Positions 1-8,224 of a DNA stretch of 64,000 bases are shown piece after piece (positions within the stretch are counted from its first letter, which is position 1; every line of letters begins with the position of its first letter). The notes beneath the pieces are model-generated. The model made no database searches. It saw only the letters and a program-made list of their open reading frames with translations, and had not been told where the DNA came from. Origin of the DNA: Hyphomicrobiales bacterium (GTDB taxonomy: Bacteria; Pseudomonadota; Alphaproteobacteria; Rhizobiales; JAJFHB01); assembly GCA_021775755.1 (NCBI GenBank), contig JAJFHE010000024.1:62001-126000 (forward strand), read 5' to 3'. The position numbers and the translations under genes were made by a program.

Positions 1-364
1 CGTCAAGCGCGGCAAGGCAGGGCGCTATGAAGGCCTGTGGAGCCTGCCGGGGGGACATGTGCACTATGGCGAGGCGATCCGCGATGCCGCCCTGCGCGAG
101 CTCGCCGAGGAGACCGGGGTTAAGGCCGACCTGTTGGGCATCGCGGACTGTATCGACGTTCATTTGGGCGGCGAAGAAGGTACGCCGGAACACCACTATG
201 TCATCGTGACGTTCGCTGCCCGCTGGACGGGCGGTATTGCGAAGGCCGGTGACGACGCAGCAGATGTTCAGTGGCGCGCGCCGGGCGGCCTTGACGGGCT
301 TGCCATGACACCTGGAGCCGCCGATGTCATTCAAAATGCACACAAGGTGCTCACAGCCCTTTGA
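1..364 (+). CDS. NUDIX hydrolase (5' end cut off by window)
   Basis: NUDIX pyrophosphohydrolases cleave nucleoside diphosphates linked to another group; the substrate cannot be told here. The frame is open from base 2, before any start, so the N-terminus lies outside. The NUDIX box is clear: GGHVHYGEAIRDAALRELA followed by EETG fits GX5EX7REUXEEXGU, with the metal-binding REXXEE core intact. About 120 residues are visible, near the usual length of a small NUDIX protein, so only a short N-terminal piece is missing. The next gene starts 26 bases after the stop on the same strand. Family is certain; substrate is not assigned. Confidence 0.88.
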   Translation, partial: VKRGKAGRYEGLWSLPGGHVHYGEAIRDAALRELAEETGVKADLLGIADCIDVHLGGEEGTPEHHYVIVTFAARWTGGIAKAGDDAADVQWRAPGGLDGLAMTPGAADVIQNAHKVLTAL

Positions 365-390
365 TTGGCCCTGGCGTCCAGATGTAACGC

Positions 391-1422
391 ATGTTTGCAC
401 GCATGATGTTCAGACTAAGATATGTCGTGCTGGCTTGCCTTGTGGTGGGTGCTGCCTTTCTCTGGTCGGTTGTTGGAAACCAGGCTACCGCCAACCCTGA
501 AGTCTGGGTCATGGGCGGCTGGGGAAATACCGACTTCGGCAAACACTCGGTGGAGTTCTCCGAGATCATGTCCGGGGGCCCGCCCAAAGACGGCATCCCG
601 TCCATCGACGATCCGCAATTCATCGATGCCGGCGATGTGTCCAATCTGGGCGCCATGGAACCCGTCATTTCCATCGAAATCGACGGTCAGGCGCGCGCTT
701 ATCCTCTTCGGATTTTGATGTGGCACGAAATCGTCAACGACCAGATCGGCGACACACCGATCACGGTGACCTACTGCCCCTTGTGCAACTCTTCGATCGT
801 TTACCTGCGCAACGTCAATGGACAGGTGCTCGACTTCGGCACGACAGGCAAACTCAGAAACTCCGATCTCGTCATGTACGACCGCCAGACCCAGAGCTGG
901 TGGCAACAATTCCTGGGCGAAGCCATCGTGGGGGAGATGACGGGCACGCGGCTTGATGCCGTTCCGTCGCGGGTCGAGGCGTTTTCGCTGTTTCTGGAAC
1001 GCCATCCGCAAGGCCGCGTCCTGGTGCCCAACAATCCCAACATGCGGCGCTATGGTGCCAATCCTTACGCACACTATGACGGCCGCAACGGCCCCTATGC
1101 ACCACTGTTCACTGGCGATCTGCCCGACTATATCGAGCCGATGGCACGTGTCGTCACGTTCGATGTCGACGGCGAGCCGCATGCGGTCGCGATGAACCTG
1201 CTGCGCGACAAGGGCAGTGTCGAGGTTGGCGGCATCGTCCTCACATGGACCAAGGGACAGAACTCGGCGCTCGATGCGAGCGACATCACGGCTGGCCGCG
1301 ATGTCGGCAACATCGTCGCTCAGGAAAGCGTGGACGGCGCCCTGCGCGACATCGTTTATGACGTGACCTTCGCGTTCGTTTTCAACGTGTTTCATCCCGA
1401 CCTGCGCATCCAGCAGGAGTAG
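391..1422 (+). CDS. DUF3179 domain protein, membrane-anchored or secreted
   Basis: Protein of 343 aa with a short basic N-terminus and one hydrophobic segment at about residues 8-26, likely a signal anchor or signal peptide. The rest matches DUF3179: the WHEIVND stretch, the TYCPLCNSSI segment containing CPLC, and DFGTTGKLRNSDLVMYDR followed by SWWQQF. The molecular function of the family is unknown. The conserved CPLCN could bind metal or be redox active, but that is inference. Other in-frame ATGs at 403 and 406 leave the start uncertain by a few residues, and no strong ribosome site is seen. Confidence 0.85.
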   Translation: MFARMMFRLRYVVLACLVVGAAFLWSVVGNQATANPEVWVMGGWGNTDFGKHSVEFSEIMSGGPPKDGIPSIDDPQFIDAGDVSNLGAMEPVISIEIDGQARAYPLRILMWHEIVNDQIGDTPITVTYCPLCNSSIVYLRNVNGQVLDFGTTGKLRNSDLVMYDRQTQSWWQQFLGEAIVGEMTGTRLDAVPSRVEAFSLFLERHPQGRVLVPNNPNMRRYGANPYAHYDGRNGPYAPLFTGDLPDYIEPMARVVTFDVDGEPHAVAMNLLRDKGSVEVGGIVLTWTKGQNSALDASDITAGRDVGNIVAQESVDGALRDIVYDVTFAFVFNVFHPDLRIQQE

Positions 1423-1546
1423 CCTTCTGGCAGGCCGCCTGAGCCAGGTGGCACGGCACTTGTATCCCTGAACCAGACACGCCGTTTCGGCATGCGTTTC
1501 CCGATCCGGAACGCTGGCCGAGCGGCATATTGGAGGCTCAGAAACC

Positions 1547-1966
1547 ATGGCTCGCAAGCGCCCATACCTGCCGTTCTTCCGCATCGCTTTCGGCGCGCTG
1601 ATGCTCGGAGCATTTCTGTCCAGCGCGGCTACTCCGGCACGTGCTACACCGCTTGAATACGACTACAGATACGAGCAAAATCTCTTGGAACTATCTGAAG
1701 TCCTTGGCACTTTGCATTATCTCGACCGTTTGTGCGTAGCCTATGACGACCGCTTGTGGCGCGAGCGGATGATTGAACTTCTGCAGGCCGAGGACGCCGT
1801 CGGCGAGCGGCGAGCAGCTCTTGTCTACCGGTTCAATCAGGGCTTCCGCGGCATGCGCGTCTGGCACAACCATTGTTCGGAGCCCACGCGTTTCAAAATC
1901 GCACACCTGCAGGCGCGCGGAGAGCTCCTTATGAGGTGGTTCGCCGGCCGATGGCGGGTGAATTAA
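1547..1966 (+). CDS. TIGR02301 family secreted protein
   Basis: Protein of 139 aa. The N-terminus looks like a signal peptide (hydrophobic stretch ending near ATPARA). The mature part begins YDYRYEQNLLELSEVLGTLHYLDRLC, typical of TIGR02301, a family of unknown function known mainly from Rhizobiales. A GGAGG ribosome site sits 10 bases before the ATG and supports this start. The gene is a useful taxonomic marker. No catalytic motif is recognised. Confidence 0.8.
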   Translation: MARKRPYLPFFRIAFGALMLGAFLSSAATPARATPLEYDYRYEQNLLELSEVLGTLHYLDRLCVAYDDRLWRERMIELLQAEDAVGERRAALVYRFNQGFRGMRVWHNHCSEPTRFKIAHLQARGELLMRWFAGRWRVN

Positions 1967-2072
1967 CCGTTAATGCAAGACACGCGTGGCATCGCTGGGC
2001 CCTGTGGTAAAAGATCGATGAACAGGGACGTGCGCACCGCCATCCACGCGGCGCCCAGCAGCGAGATACACC

Positions 2073-2333
2073 ATGCTTGAGACCGAGACCGACGCTTCCT
2101 TCGACAAGTGGGTGAGCGAGCAGAAGCAGATTGCCCTCAGATACATCCTCGACGCCTGGGAAGAAGCCGTGCATGACGGCATCGATCCCGACCTTCTCGC
2201 CCGCGCTGCGATGTTTGCGGCCATCTCCGACATGGTCGCAGCTTACGGCGAGGACCCGGTGGCGAACCTTGCAGACGGCCTCGGCGAACGCATTCGCCAC
2301 GGCGAGTTCACGCTCAACCGCACGACCCAGTAG
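2073..2333 (+). CDS. small conserved-looking acidic protein, function unknown
   Basis: Protein of 86 aa, mostly helical and acidic, with no signal peptide or membrane segment. It is rich in Asp, Glu and Ala and has no motif I recognise. Its frame shows normal codon use for the window, and it lies in the same direction as the TIGR02301 gene, 106 bases downstream. The 17 bases between its stop and the convergent LysE-type gene contain nothing notable. It could be a small partner of the preceding gene, but nothing in the sequence proves it. Confidence 0.6.
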   Translation: MLETETDASFDKWVSEQKQIALRYILDAWEEAVHDGIDPDLLARAAMFAAISDMVAAYGEDPVANLADGLGERIRHGEFTLNRTTQ

Positions 2334-2349
2334 CACCTGGCAGTAGCGT

Positions 2350-2982
2350 CTACAAAAACACCACCCCTGCCAGCACGCCTGCGCCAAAGATTGCGATCAC
2401 CGCGCCGGCGCTCCAGTTGATATATTTCATCCACCCCTCGCCCATGCGCGCCTCAAGAAGCGACGCTAGCCAGGAAACGATGATCCACCACAGCAAGCTC
2501 CCCAGCATGACGGCACCAACGAGCAGTGCCGCAGCCGCGTAGTTGCCCGGCGCACTCACAAATCCGCCAAGCCCGGAGAAGATCGCGATGAAACCCATCA
2601 TGGTCGCAGGATTGGTGATCGTGAGCAGATAGGTCGTGGCAACGAGCGCCAGGGACCGCCGAGCACCCGTGTCCTGCGCGGCACGTGGCGTCTGCGATGC
2701 CGTGAGTATGGTATGCACGCCGACGGCAATCAGAACCGCACCGCCGATGCCCTGGATCCAATGCGCCTGAGCCATCACCAGCCCGGACACCGCCGTTAGA
2801 CCGAAAGCGGCGACGACGGCGAAGGTTCCGTCGCCGAGTACCGCGCCAAGTCCCGTGAACACGCCGTCCCAGAACCCGCCGCGCAAGGTGTTGCGGATGG
2901 CCATCAGGTTGATCGGGCCGATCGGCGCGGCAACCGCCAACCCGATAACGACGCCGGATATCAACAACTGCCAGTCAACCAC
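2350..2982 (-). CDS. LysE family amino acid exporter
   Basis: Protein of 210 aa with about six hydrophobic segments. The N-terminal pattern GLAVAAPIGPINLMAIRNTLRGG is the LysE/RhtB signature (APIGPxN), and a second conserved stretch TYLLTITNPATMMGFIA carries the family NPxxxxxF-type motif. These inner-membrane proteins export amino acids such as lysine, threonine or homoserine lactones; the substrate is open here. Translation probably starts at GTG with a GAGGAGGGC sequence just upstream. It is transcribed alone and converges on the preceding small gene. Confidence 0.85.
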   Translation of the reverse strand: MVDWQLLISGVVIGLAVAAPIGPINLMAIRNTLRGGFWDGVFTGLGAVLGDGTFAVVAAFGLTAVSGLVMAQAHWIQGIGGAVLIAVGVHTILTASQTPRAAQDTGARRSLALVATTYLLTITNPATMMGFIAIFSGLGGFVSAPGNYAAAALLVGAVMLGSLLWWIIVSWLASLLEARMGEGWMKYINWSAGAVIAIFGAGVLAGVVFL

Positions 2983-3079
2983 GCGGCCGCCCTCCTCAAG
3001 ACATCCGCATTATTGTTGCGAAACGGCGCGGTGCAAGCCCGAAGGCCAGCCGCAAGATCTTGTTAACCCCTTCGTTTTA

Positions 3080-3105
3080 GGCTTTTTACTTGGGCTGAAA
3101 AAGCC
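3080..3105. other. hairpin in the leader region before usg
   Basis: GGCTTTTT and AAAAAGCC form an 8-base-pair stem with a 10-base loop, and an alternative GGGCT/AGCCC stem shares the right arm. It lies between the divergent LysE-type and usg genes. It could act in an RNA leader of usg. No long T-run follows, so a plain terminator is not supported. Confidence 0.35.
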
Positions 3106-3138
3106 CTTTCGGGAGGTGTTCATCGGTGGACCTGCGTC

Positions 3139-3158
3139 ACAACCTTTAAGGAGGTTGT
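3139..3158 (+). promoter_or_regulatory. hairpin holding the usg ribosome-binding site
   Basis: ACAACCT and AGGTTGT pair over 7 bases around the loop TTAAGG, just before the usg ATG. The strong ribosome site AAGGAGG straddles loop and right arm, so folding would hide part of it. This suggests translational control but is read from base pairing alone. Confidence 0.45.
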
Positions 3159-3161
3159 TCG

Positions 3162-3437
3162 ATGAGTTCAGTGCATGCAGCAGAACCCGGACCGTTTGAA
3201 GGTCTGACATTGACCACGGCGGAAATTTTCTATCACCTGCCCGATCATCCCTCGATCCTTCAGACCTATGTCTGGCAGGGTTACGACCGCGCGCCCAGCT
3301 ATCCGGTGCTGACACGTTTTCTGGACTTCTGGCGGCGCGAGCTTGACGGGCCGCTGCATTCGGTCAGAATTGCAACGTCCGACAATATTGTTCCCGCAGA
3401 GGTTTGCGTTGCGGAGTGCACTTACACGTTGCATTGA
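3162..3437 (+). CDS. usg: Usg family protein
   Basis: Protein of 91 aa that matches the Usg family along most of its length: LTTAEIFYHLPDHPSILQTY, then FLDFW and LDGPLHSVR. Usg was named from a gene near tryptophan genes in Caulobacter (tryptophan repressive element). Its biochemical role is unknown. The start follows an AAGGAGG ribosome site that sits inside a small hairpin. The last 10 or so residues (CVAECTYTLH) are not typical of the family, and this is where the next gene begins to overlap. Confidence 0.85.
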   Translation: MSSVHAAEPGPFEGLTLTTAEIFYHLPDHPSILQTYVWQGYDRAPSYPVLTRFLDFWRRELDGPLHSVRIATSDNIVPAEVCVAECTYTLH

Positions 3438-4074
3438 TCCCGCACTGCTGAAGTGGTGCGCGCCTCTGCTTGCGATTTTTGCAGGTCTTGTCCTCGTTTT
3501 GCCGGATGCCGGTGCGACGCCGGTTACACCTGAGCCGGTTCGGGTCGCGCAGGCCGACACACCGGGCGATGAGCCGGCTGCCGCGCGCGAAGGCGGTGAC
3601 GAAGACGCCCTTCCAGCGATCCAGTACTCAGACGAACCGTTGCCGGAGTCTGTCGTACGCACCCGAAACGCGCTGCTGCACGCCGCCAGAACGGGCGATC
3701 TCGAAACGCTGCGGCCGATCCTCGCCGCCATCGCGCCCAATCTCATCTACAGTTTCGGCGGCGATGAGGACCCGATAGCATTTTGGACGCAGGTGTCGCT
3801 CGATGGAACCGGCCGCGACATTCTCGCTGACATGATCAAGGTGTTTTCATCGGGGTTCGTGCGGATGCACGAGGATACGGCCGATGAAATGTTCATCTGG
3901 CCCTATCACTTCGTCTATCCGATCGAGGAGCTCACACCGGAACAGGAAGTGGAGTTGTATCTCCTGCTTCCCGCCCAGTACCGCAAGGATATGGAGGCGG
4001 CGGGCGGCTATATCGGCTTCCGCGCCGCAATCCGGCCTACCGGCGAGCTTGTGTTCTTCGTCGCCGGCGATTGA
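3409..4074 (+). CDS. secreted protein of unknown function overlapping usg
   Basis: The proposed TTG start gives 221 aa with a signal peptide (hydrophobic core LLAIFAGLVLVL, cut near DAGA/TP). AGAGG lies 6 bases before that TTG. Earlier in-frame starts exist back to 3343 but would add residues that do not look like a signal. The mature part contains RTGDLETLRPILAAIAPNL and a C-terminal GYIGFRAAIRPTGELVFFVAGD typical of small periplasmic proteins of Rhizobiales, but I cannot name a domain. The overlap of 29 bases with usg implies translational coupling. The start is uncertain. Confidence 0.6.
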   Translation: MRSALTRCIDPALLKWCAPLLAIFAGLVLVLPDAGATPVTPEPVRVAQADTPGDEPAAAREGGDEDALPAIQYSDEPLPESVVRTRNALLHAARTGDLETLRPILAAIAPNLIYSFGGDEDPIAFWTQVSLDGTGRDILADMIKVFSSGFVRMHEDTADEMFIWPYHFVYPIEELTPEQEVELYLLLPAQYRKDMEAAGGYIGFRAAIRPTGELVFFVAGD

Positions 4075-4093
4075 ACGGACCATTTGCCCCGCA

Positions 4094-5176
4094 TCACACG
4101 GCGTGGCGCTCGACGGCGCTCTCATCCCAGTTGATGCCAAGACCTGGGCCACAGGCGGCGACCATACCGTCCTGCACGACCGGCGGGTCGGCGAGAATGG
4201 CGCCCGCCGCATCGAGATATTCAAGCCAGTGGCACGTGGGCGTCACCGGCAGCACGTGAGCGCTCGCCTCGATGAAGAGATGGCTCGACATGGGGATTGA
4301 GGCGGCTTCCGCCTGACCGGCGGCGCGCTGCCACGCGGTGATGCCGCCGATCTTCATGAGGTCGGGCATCGCCATGTCGCAGGCACCCGCCTCGATCGCA
4401 TGCGCCATGTCCTGCGGGAACCACCAGTTTTCACCGGTCTGGATGGGGATCGGGCTTGCCGCGCGGATTTCCGCATGGCCGGCAAGGTCTTCCGCCGCCA
4501 CTGGCTCTTCAATCCAGTGCAGATCGAACTCCGCCAGCCGCTCGGCGCGCCGGATTGCTTCGGGTACGGTGAGCGACTGATTGTAATCGATCATGAGAGC
4601 GACATCGTCGCCGATGATTTCCCGCACGCCCGCGATGGTTTTCACATCATGTGCCAGATCGCCATCGCCGACCTTGATCTTGATGGCCTTGAAACCCTGC
4701 GCCAGCGATGCCTCAAGTTCGACCCGGTTCTCCTTCGGATCGACAATCCCGTAACTGTCATAGGCGGGAACGGGCCGCTTTTCGCCGCCGAGCAATTGCA
4801 CGACGGGCACATCGTGAGCACGCGCCAATGCATCCCACAATGCCATGTCGAGCCCTGACAGCACCATGCCGAGCAGGCCCTGGCGTCCAAGCAGACGGAA
4901 CTTGGCTTCCAATTCGCGCGCCCGCTCCGCCGGCGCTACCGGTTTGCCGACGATCATCTCCCGCAGGCTTTTTGAAATCGCGGCCATGGGGGCAAGCGTT
5001 ATCGGCGCGTAACCGAAAACATAGGCACTGCCGGTTACGCCCGCGTCGGTCTCGACATCGAGAAGCAGCAGAGGCACTGCGGGAATGGAGCCGGACGCGG
5101 TGCGCAGCGGGCGCTTGGTCGGCACCATGACGGTGCGGGCTTTGAGGTCCTGGATTTTGAGGTGTTCTGCTGACAT
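4094..5176 (-). CDS. mandelate racemase-type enolase superfamily enzyme
   Basis: Protein of 360 aa with the N-terminal capping domain and the TIM-barrel of the enolase superfamily. Visible catalytic parts match the mandelate racemase subgroup: K-x-K in FKAIKIKVG, metal ligands in IDYNQS, WIEEP and TGENWW, and the Asp/His pair in MPDLMKIGG and SSHLF. Such enzymes abstract a proton next to a carboxylate and act as racemases or acid-sugar dehydratases. Substrate cannot be assigned, and no sugar-acid genes lie nearby. It is transcribed alone, divergent from ygfZ across 150 bases. Confidence 0.85.
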   Translation of the reverse strand: MSAEHLKIQDLKARTVMVPTKRPLRTASGSIPAVPLLLLDVETDAGVTGSAYVFGYAPITLAPMAAISKSLREMIVGKPVAPAERARELEAKFRLLGRQGLLGMVLSGLDMALWDALARAHDVPVVQLLGGEKRPVPAYDSYGIVDPKENRVELEASLAQGFKAIKIKVGDGDLAHDVKTIAGVREIIGDDVALMIDYNQSLTVPEAIRRAERLAEFDLHWIEEPVAAEDLAGHAEIRAASPIPIQTGENWWFPQDMAHAIEAGACDMAMPDLMKIGGITAWQRAAGQAEAASIPMSSHLFIEASAHVLPVTPTCHWLEYLDAAGAILADPPVVQDGMVAACGPGLGINWDESAVERHAV

Positions 5177-5326
5177 ATCCTGTCACCTGACTGGGTCGCG
5201 AACACATAATTAGCATGTATTCTACTCGATGAAGCATTCCCGTTCAGCCTTGAAGCGGTGGCCCGCACCGCCTTAATGTCGTAGAGATCGCAGTCGCGCA
5301 GAAAAATCGCAATCTGGATTACTTTC

Positions 5327-6247
5327 ATGCCAAGCAGCTTCATCACCACCCTGCCCGACCGCGCCGTCCTGTCCATCTCGGGCGATGATGCGGCGCCGTT
5401 CCTGCAGGGCCTGATCACCAACGATGTGGATAAACTGTCGGAGGCCCGCGCCCTTTACGCCGCGCTGCTGACGCCGCAGGGCAAGATCCTGTTCGATTTT
5501 TTCATCGTTGCGCATGGCAGCGCTTATCTCGTCGATTGTGCGGCGGATCAGGCAGCCGACCTGCGCAAGCGCCTGACCTTCTACAAGCTACGCGCGGCCG
5601 TGGATGTTGACGATGTGTCCGGGAACTGGAGCGTTGCCGCTCTGTGGGGCGTTGGAAACGTATTTGGCCTCGGTTCGGATCCAGGATCGGCCGCATCTGC
5701 GGACGGCGGCGTGGTTTACGCCGATCCAAGAACCATATCCATCGGACTGCGCGCTGTTCTGCCGGCGGGCAATGTAGAAGGCTTTGCGCAAGCTCACGAA
5801 CTGGAAACCGCCACTTTCGACGATTACCACTTCCGCCGCATCGCGCTTGGACTTGCCGACAGCGGTGCCGACATCGGCTCGGGCGAACTTTTCCCGCATG
5901 AATGCAACCTCGACCAGATCGGCGGCGTTGACTTCAAGAAAGGGTGTTATGTGGGTCAGGAGGTCGTATCGCGCACCGAGCACCGCAGCACGGCACGCAA
6001 ACGGATTATCCCGGTCTCTTTCGATGATGACGCGGCTGCCTCGGGCGCCGACATTTCAGCCAACGGCAAGGTCATCGGCACGGTTCTCTCGGGCACCGGC
6101 GCGCACGCACTGGCGCTTGTCAGGCTCGACCGCGCCGCGAGCGCGCTTGAGGCTGGCGCGCCGCTGGAGGCGTCGGGACATACACTTGTCTTACACCAGC
6201 CACCGTGGGCGCAATACGAGGTGCCGGGTGCGGTGGCGCGGCCATGA
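5327..6247 (+). CDS. ygfZ: folate-binding protein YgfZ (GcvT-like)
   Basis: Protein of 306 aa. The hallmark KGCYVGQEVVSRTEHRST carries K-G-C-Y-x-G-Q-E with the conserved cysteine. YgfZ helps assembly or repair of certain iron-sulfur enzymes in a tetrahydrofolate-dependent way, and the N-terminal half has the GcvT-like fold (SGDDAAPFLQGLITNDV). The stop overlaps the next start in ATGA, so ygfZ and tag are translationally coupled. Confidence 0.9.
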   Translation: MPSSFITTLPDRAVLSISGDDAAPFLQGLITNDVDKLSEARALYAALLTPQGKILFDFFIVAHGSAYLVDCAADQAADLRKRLTFYKLRAAVDVDDVSGNWSVAALWGVGNVFGLGSDPGSAASADGGVVYADPRTISIGLRAVLPAGNVEGFAQAHELETATFDDYHFRRIALGLADSGADIGSGELFPHECNLDQIGGVDFKKGCYVGQEVVSRTEHRSTARKRIIPVSFDDDAAASGADISANGKVIGTVLSGTGAHALALVRLDRAASALEAGAPLEASGHTLVLHQPPWAQYEVPGAVARP

Positions 6248-6849
6248 GCGCCTCAGAACACAACGACGGGCTCAAACGATGCACCTGGCCCGGCGAGGAC
6301 CCGCTCTACGTCACCTATCACGATACGGAATGGGGCGTGCCGGACTGGGATGACCGGGCGTTGTTTGAGAAACTGATCCTTGATGGCTTCCAGGCCGGCC
6401 TGTCGTGGATCACCATCTTGCGCAAGCGCGACCGTTTCCGCGAGGTGTTCGACGGGTTTGAGCCCGGGCGCATCGTGCGCTATGGCCCCGACAAGATCGA
6501 AGCGCTGATGACGGATGCGGGCATCGTGCGCAACCGCTCCAAGATCGAAGCGACGATCGGCAACGCGCGCGGTTATCTGGAGATTATGGAGGACGGCGGT
6601 TTCTCCAACTATCTCTGGGGATTCGTCGACGGCGAAGCGCTGCAAAACAGGTGCCGCACATCTGCGGATGTGCCACCGGAGACACCGCTGTCCAAGGCAC
6701 TATCGAAGGACCTGAAGGCGCGGGGCTTCCGCTTCTGCGGACCGACTATCGTCTATGCCTTCATGCAAGCTGTCGGCATGGTCAACGATCATCTGATCGA
6801 CTGCCACCGCCATGACGCCTGTGCGGCACTGGCAAAGCGTCCGGAATGA
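6244..6849 (+). CDS. tag: DNA-3-methyladenine glycosylase I
   Basis: Protein of 201 aa removing 3-methyladenine from alkylated DNA. Family marks are RCTWPGEDPLYVTYHDTEWG with the conserved Cys and the E-W-G region, FEKLILDGFQAGLSW, and the C-terminal FCGPTIVYAFMQAVGMVNDH. Zinc ligands of Tag fit the N-terminal Cys and the C-terminal His and Cys (DCHRHDAC). ATG at 6244 was chosen over an upstream start because it gives the usual N-terminus and a 4-base overlap with ygfZ. Confidence 0.93.
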   Translation: MSASEHNDGLKRCTWPGEDPLYVTYHDTEWGVPDWDDRALFEKLILDGFQAGLSWITILRKRDRFREVFDGFEPGRIVRYGPDKIEALMTDAGIVRNRSKIEATIGNARGYLEIMEDGGFSNYLWGFVDGEALQNRCRTSADVPPETPLSKALSKDLKARGFRFCGPTIVYAFMQAVGMVNDHLIDCHRHDACAALAKRPE

Positions 6850-7466
6850 GCACTGCAGACATTAAAAAAGGCGGGGCCAGAGCCTGGCAGCGCATGTTGA
6901 GCGGGCGGCGCCTTGACCTGCTCAATCCTTCGCCGCTCGACATCGAGATCGAGGATATCGCGCATGGGCTTGCGCGCGTGGCCCGCTGGAACGGTCAAAC
7001 AAAAGGCGAGCACGCGTTTTCAGTCGCCCAGCACTGCCTTCTGGTGTGCGATCTGTGCGTTCACTTCAACAGCACTCTCGATCAGCGCTGGCAGCTTGCA
7101 AGCCTGCTGCACGATGCGGCGGAATACGTGATCGGCGACCTGATCAGCCCGTTCAAGGCGGCGATCGGCCTCAATTACAAGGCATTCGAGAACCGCCTGC
7201 TGGATGCGGTGCATATCCGCTTCGGGTTGCCTGCAGCAATACCGGATCATGTTGCGAAGCTCATAAAACGCGCCGACCGAGCATCGGCATTTCTTGAGGC
7301 AACGCAGCTTGCGGGTTTCGAAGACCGCGAGGCGGCACAGATCTTCTCGCGTCCGCGCGGCCTGTCCGGTCGTGGTTCGGCGAAGTTTTTCAAGCTTGAA
7401 CCCAAAGGCGTCCAGGATGCGGAAGCCCTCTACCTTCAAAAATTTAACCGGCTAAAGCCCATTTGA
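6846..7466 (+). CDS. HD-domain hydrolase, YfbR-like
   Basis: Protein of 206 aa of the HD metal-dependent phosphohydrolase family. Metal ligands are visible as H in EHAFSVAQHC, HD in LLHDAAEYVIGD and a later D in KRADRASA. YfbR-type relatives are 5'-deoxynucleotidases. It starts in an ATGA overlap with tag, ending a three-gene unit ygfZ-tag-HD. The final codons AAG CCC ATT TGA lie inside the left arm of the MITE-like element, so the native C-terminus was probably altered by that insertion. Confidence 0.85.
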   Translation: MSTADIKKGGARAWQRMLSGRRLDLLNPSPLDIEIEDIAHGLARVARWNGQTKGEHAFSVAQHCLLVCDLCVHFNSTLDQRWQLASLLHDAAEYVIGDLISPFKAAIGLNYKAFENRLLDAVHIRFGLPAAIPDHVAKLIKRADRASAFLEATQLAGFEDREAAQIFSRPRGLSGRGSAKFFKLEPKGVQDAEALYLQKFNRLKPI

Positions 7467-7616
7467 TGAATTCGGAGCCACTTTGACCGGGTTGTCTTCG
7501 CGCGTGGTCAGGCGCGCTTCGCAATGCGATGTGGGACATCTCATAAGACGCGCCGCGCCTTACCGGTCGAACTGATTTGGTCCATCAAAGTGATTCCGAA
7601 TTCATCAAATGGGCTC
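7455..7616. mobile_element. MITE-like inverted-repeat element, 162 bp, flanked by TA
   Basis: Left arm at 7456-7486 and right arm at 7585-7615 form a 31-bp inverted repeat with two mismatches; the outer 21 bases (beginning AGCCCATTTGATGAATTC) are identical. A TA lies on each side (7453-7454 and 7617-7618), as expected for an IS630/Tc1-mariner-type target duplication. No transposase is encoded, so it would be a non-autonomous element. The inside has a further weak GC-rich palindrome. The left arm supplies the stop codon of the HD hydrolase gene. A solo copy of the 21-bp terminus occurs downstream of ispB. Confidence 0.65.
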
Positions 7617-7696
7617 TAGTATAGGCGCTTCCGGGCGAACCGTGCGAGAGTGCGCCTGCCCTCGGGGCTGTCACTGTTGCGGAGAGAGTATCTCAG

Positions 7697-8209
7697 ATGA
7701 TTGTTGTGTGCCCCCTGAATGCCGTCGAAACGCAGATTGAGCACCACAGCGCGAGCCATCTGATATCGCTACTCGGGCCGGAGCACATGATCGACACGCC
7801 CTCGCCGATTGACCGTGCCAATCACCTGCGGCTTTCCATGCACGATATTGCCATGCCCATGGATGGCTATACACCGCCAGGCGAATCGCATGTCGCGCAA
7901 CTGGTAGAGTTCATTTCCGGCTGGGACCGTGAGCGCCCGATGGTCATTCACTGCTGGGCCGGCATCTCGCGCTCGACGGCTGCCGCATTCACCACACAAT
8001 GCATCTTCTATCCCGACCGCGATGAAATGGACCTGGCACGCGGCCTGCGCGATGCCTCCCCGTCCGCCACGCCCAATCCGCTGATCGTGGCCAATGCGGA
8101 CCGGCTTTTAAAGCGCGAGGGCCGCATGAGCTCCGCGATCGAGGCGATCGGCCGCGGCGCCGATGCTTGGGAAGGCAATGTGTTCAGCCTGCGAATATCA
8201 CCAGACTAG
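7697..8209 (+). CDS. tyrosine/dual-specificity phosphatase-like protein
   Basis: Protein of 170 aa. The P-loop HCWAGISRSTA fits HCxxGxxR(S/T) of cysteine phosphatases, with nucleophile Cys and binding Arg both present. An upstream Asp (HDIAMPMDGY) could be the general acid. Its position after the MITE-like element and just before a GFA gene suggests the two genes are co-transcribed, with 15 bases between them. Targets are unknown. Confidence 0.85.
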   Translation: MIVVCPLNAVETQIEHHSASHLISLLGPEHMIDTPSPIDRANHLRLSMHDIAMPMDGYTPPGESHVAQLVEFISGWDRERPMVIHCWAGISRSTAAAFTTQCIFYPDRDEMDLARGLRDASPSATPNPLIVANADRLLKREGRMSSAIEAIGRGADAWEGNVFSLRISPD

Positions 8210-8224
8210 TAAGAAGGGTCGGCA

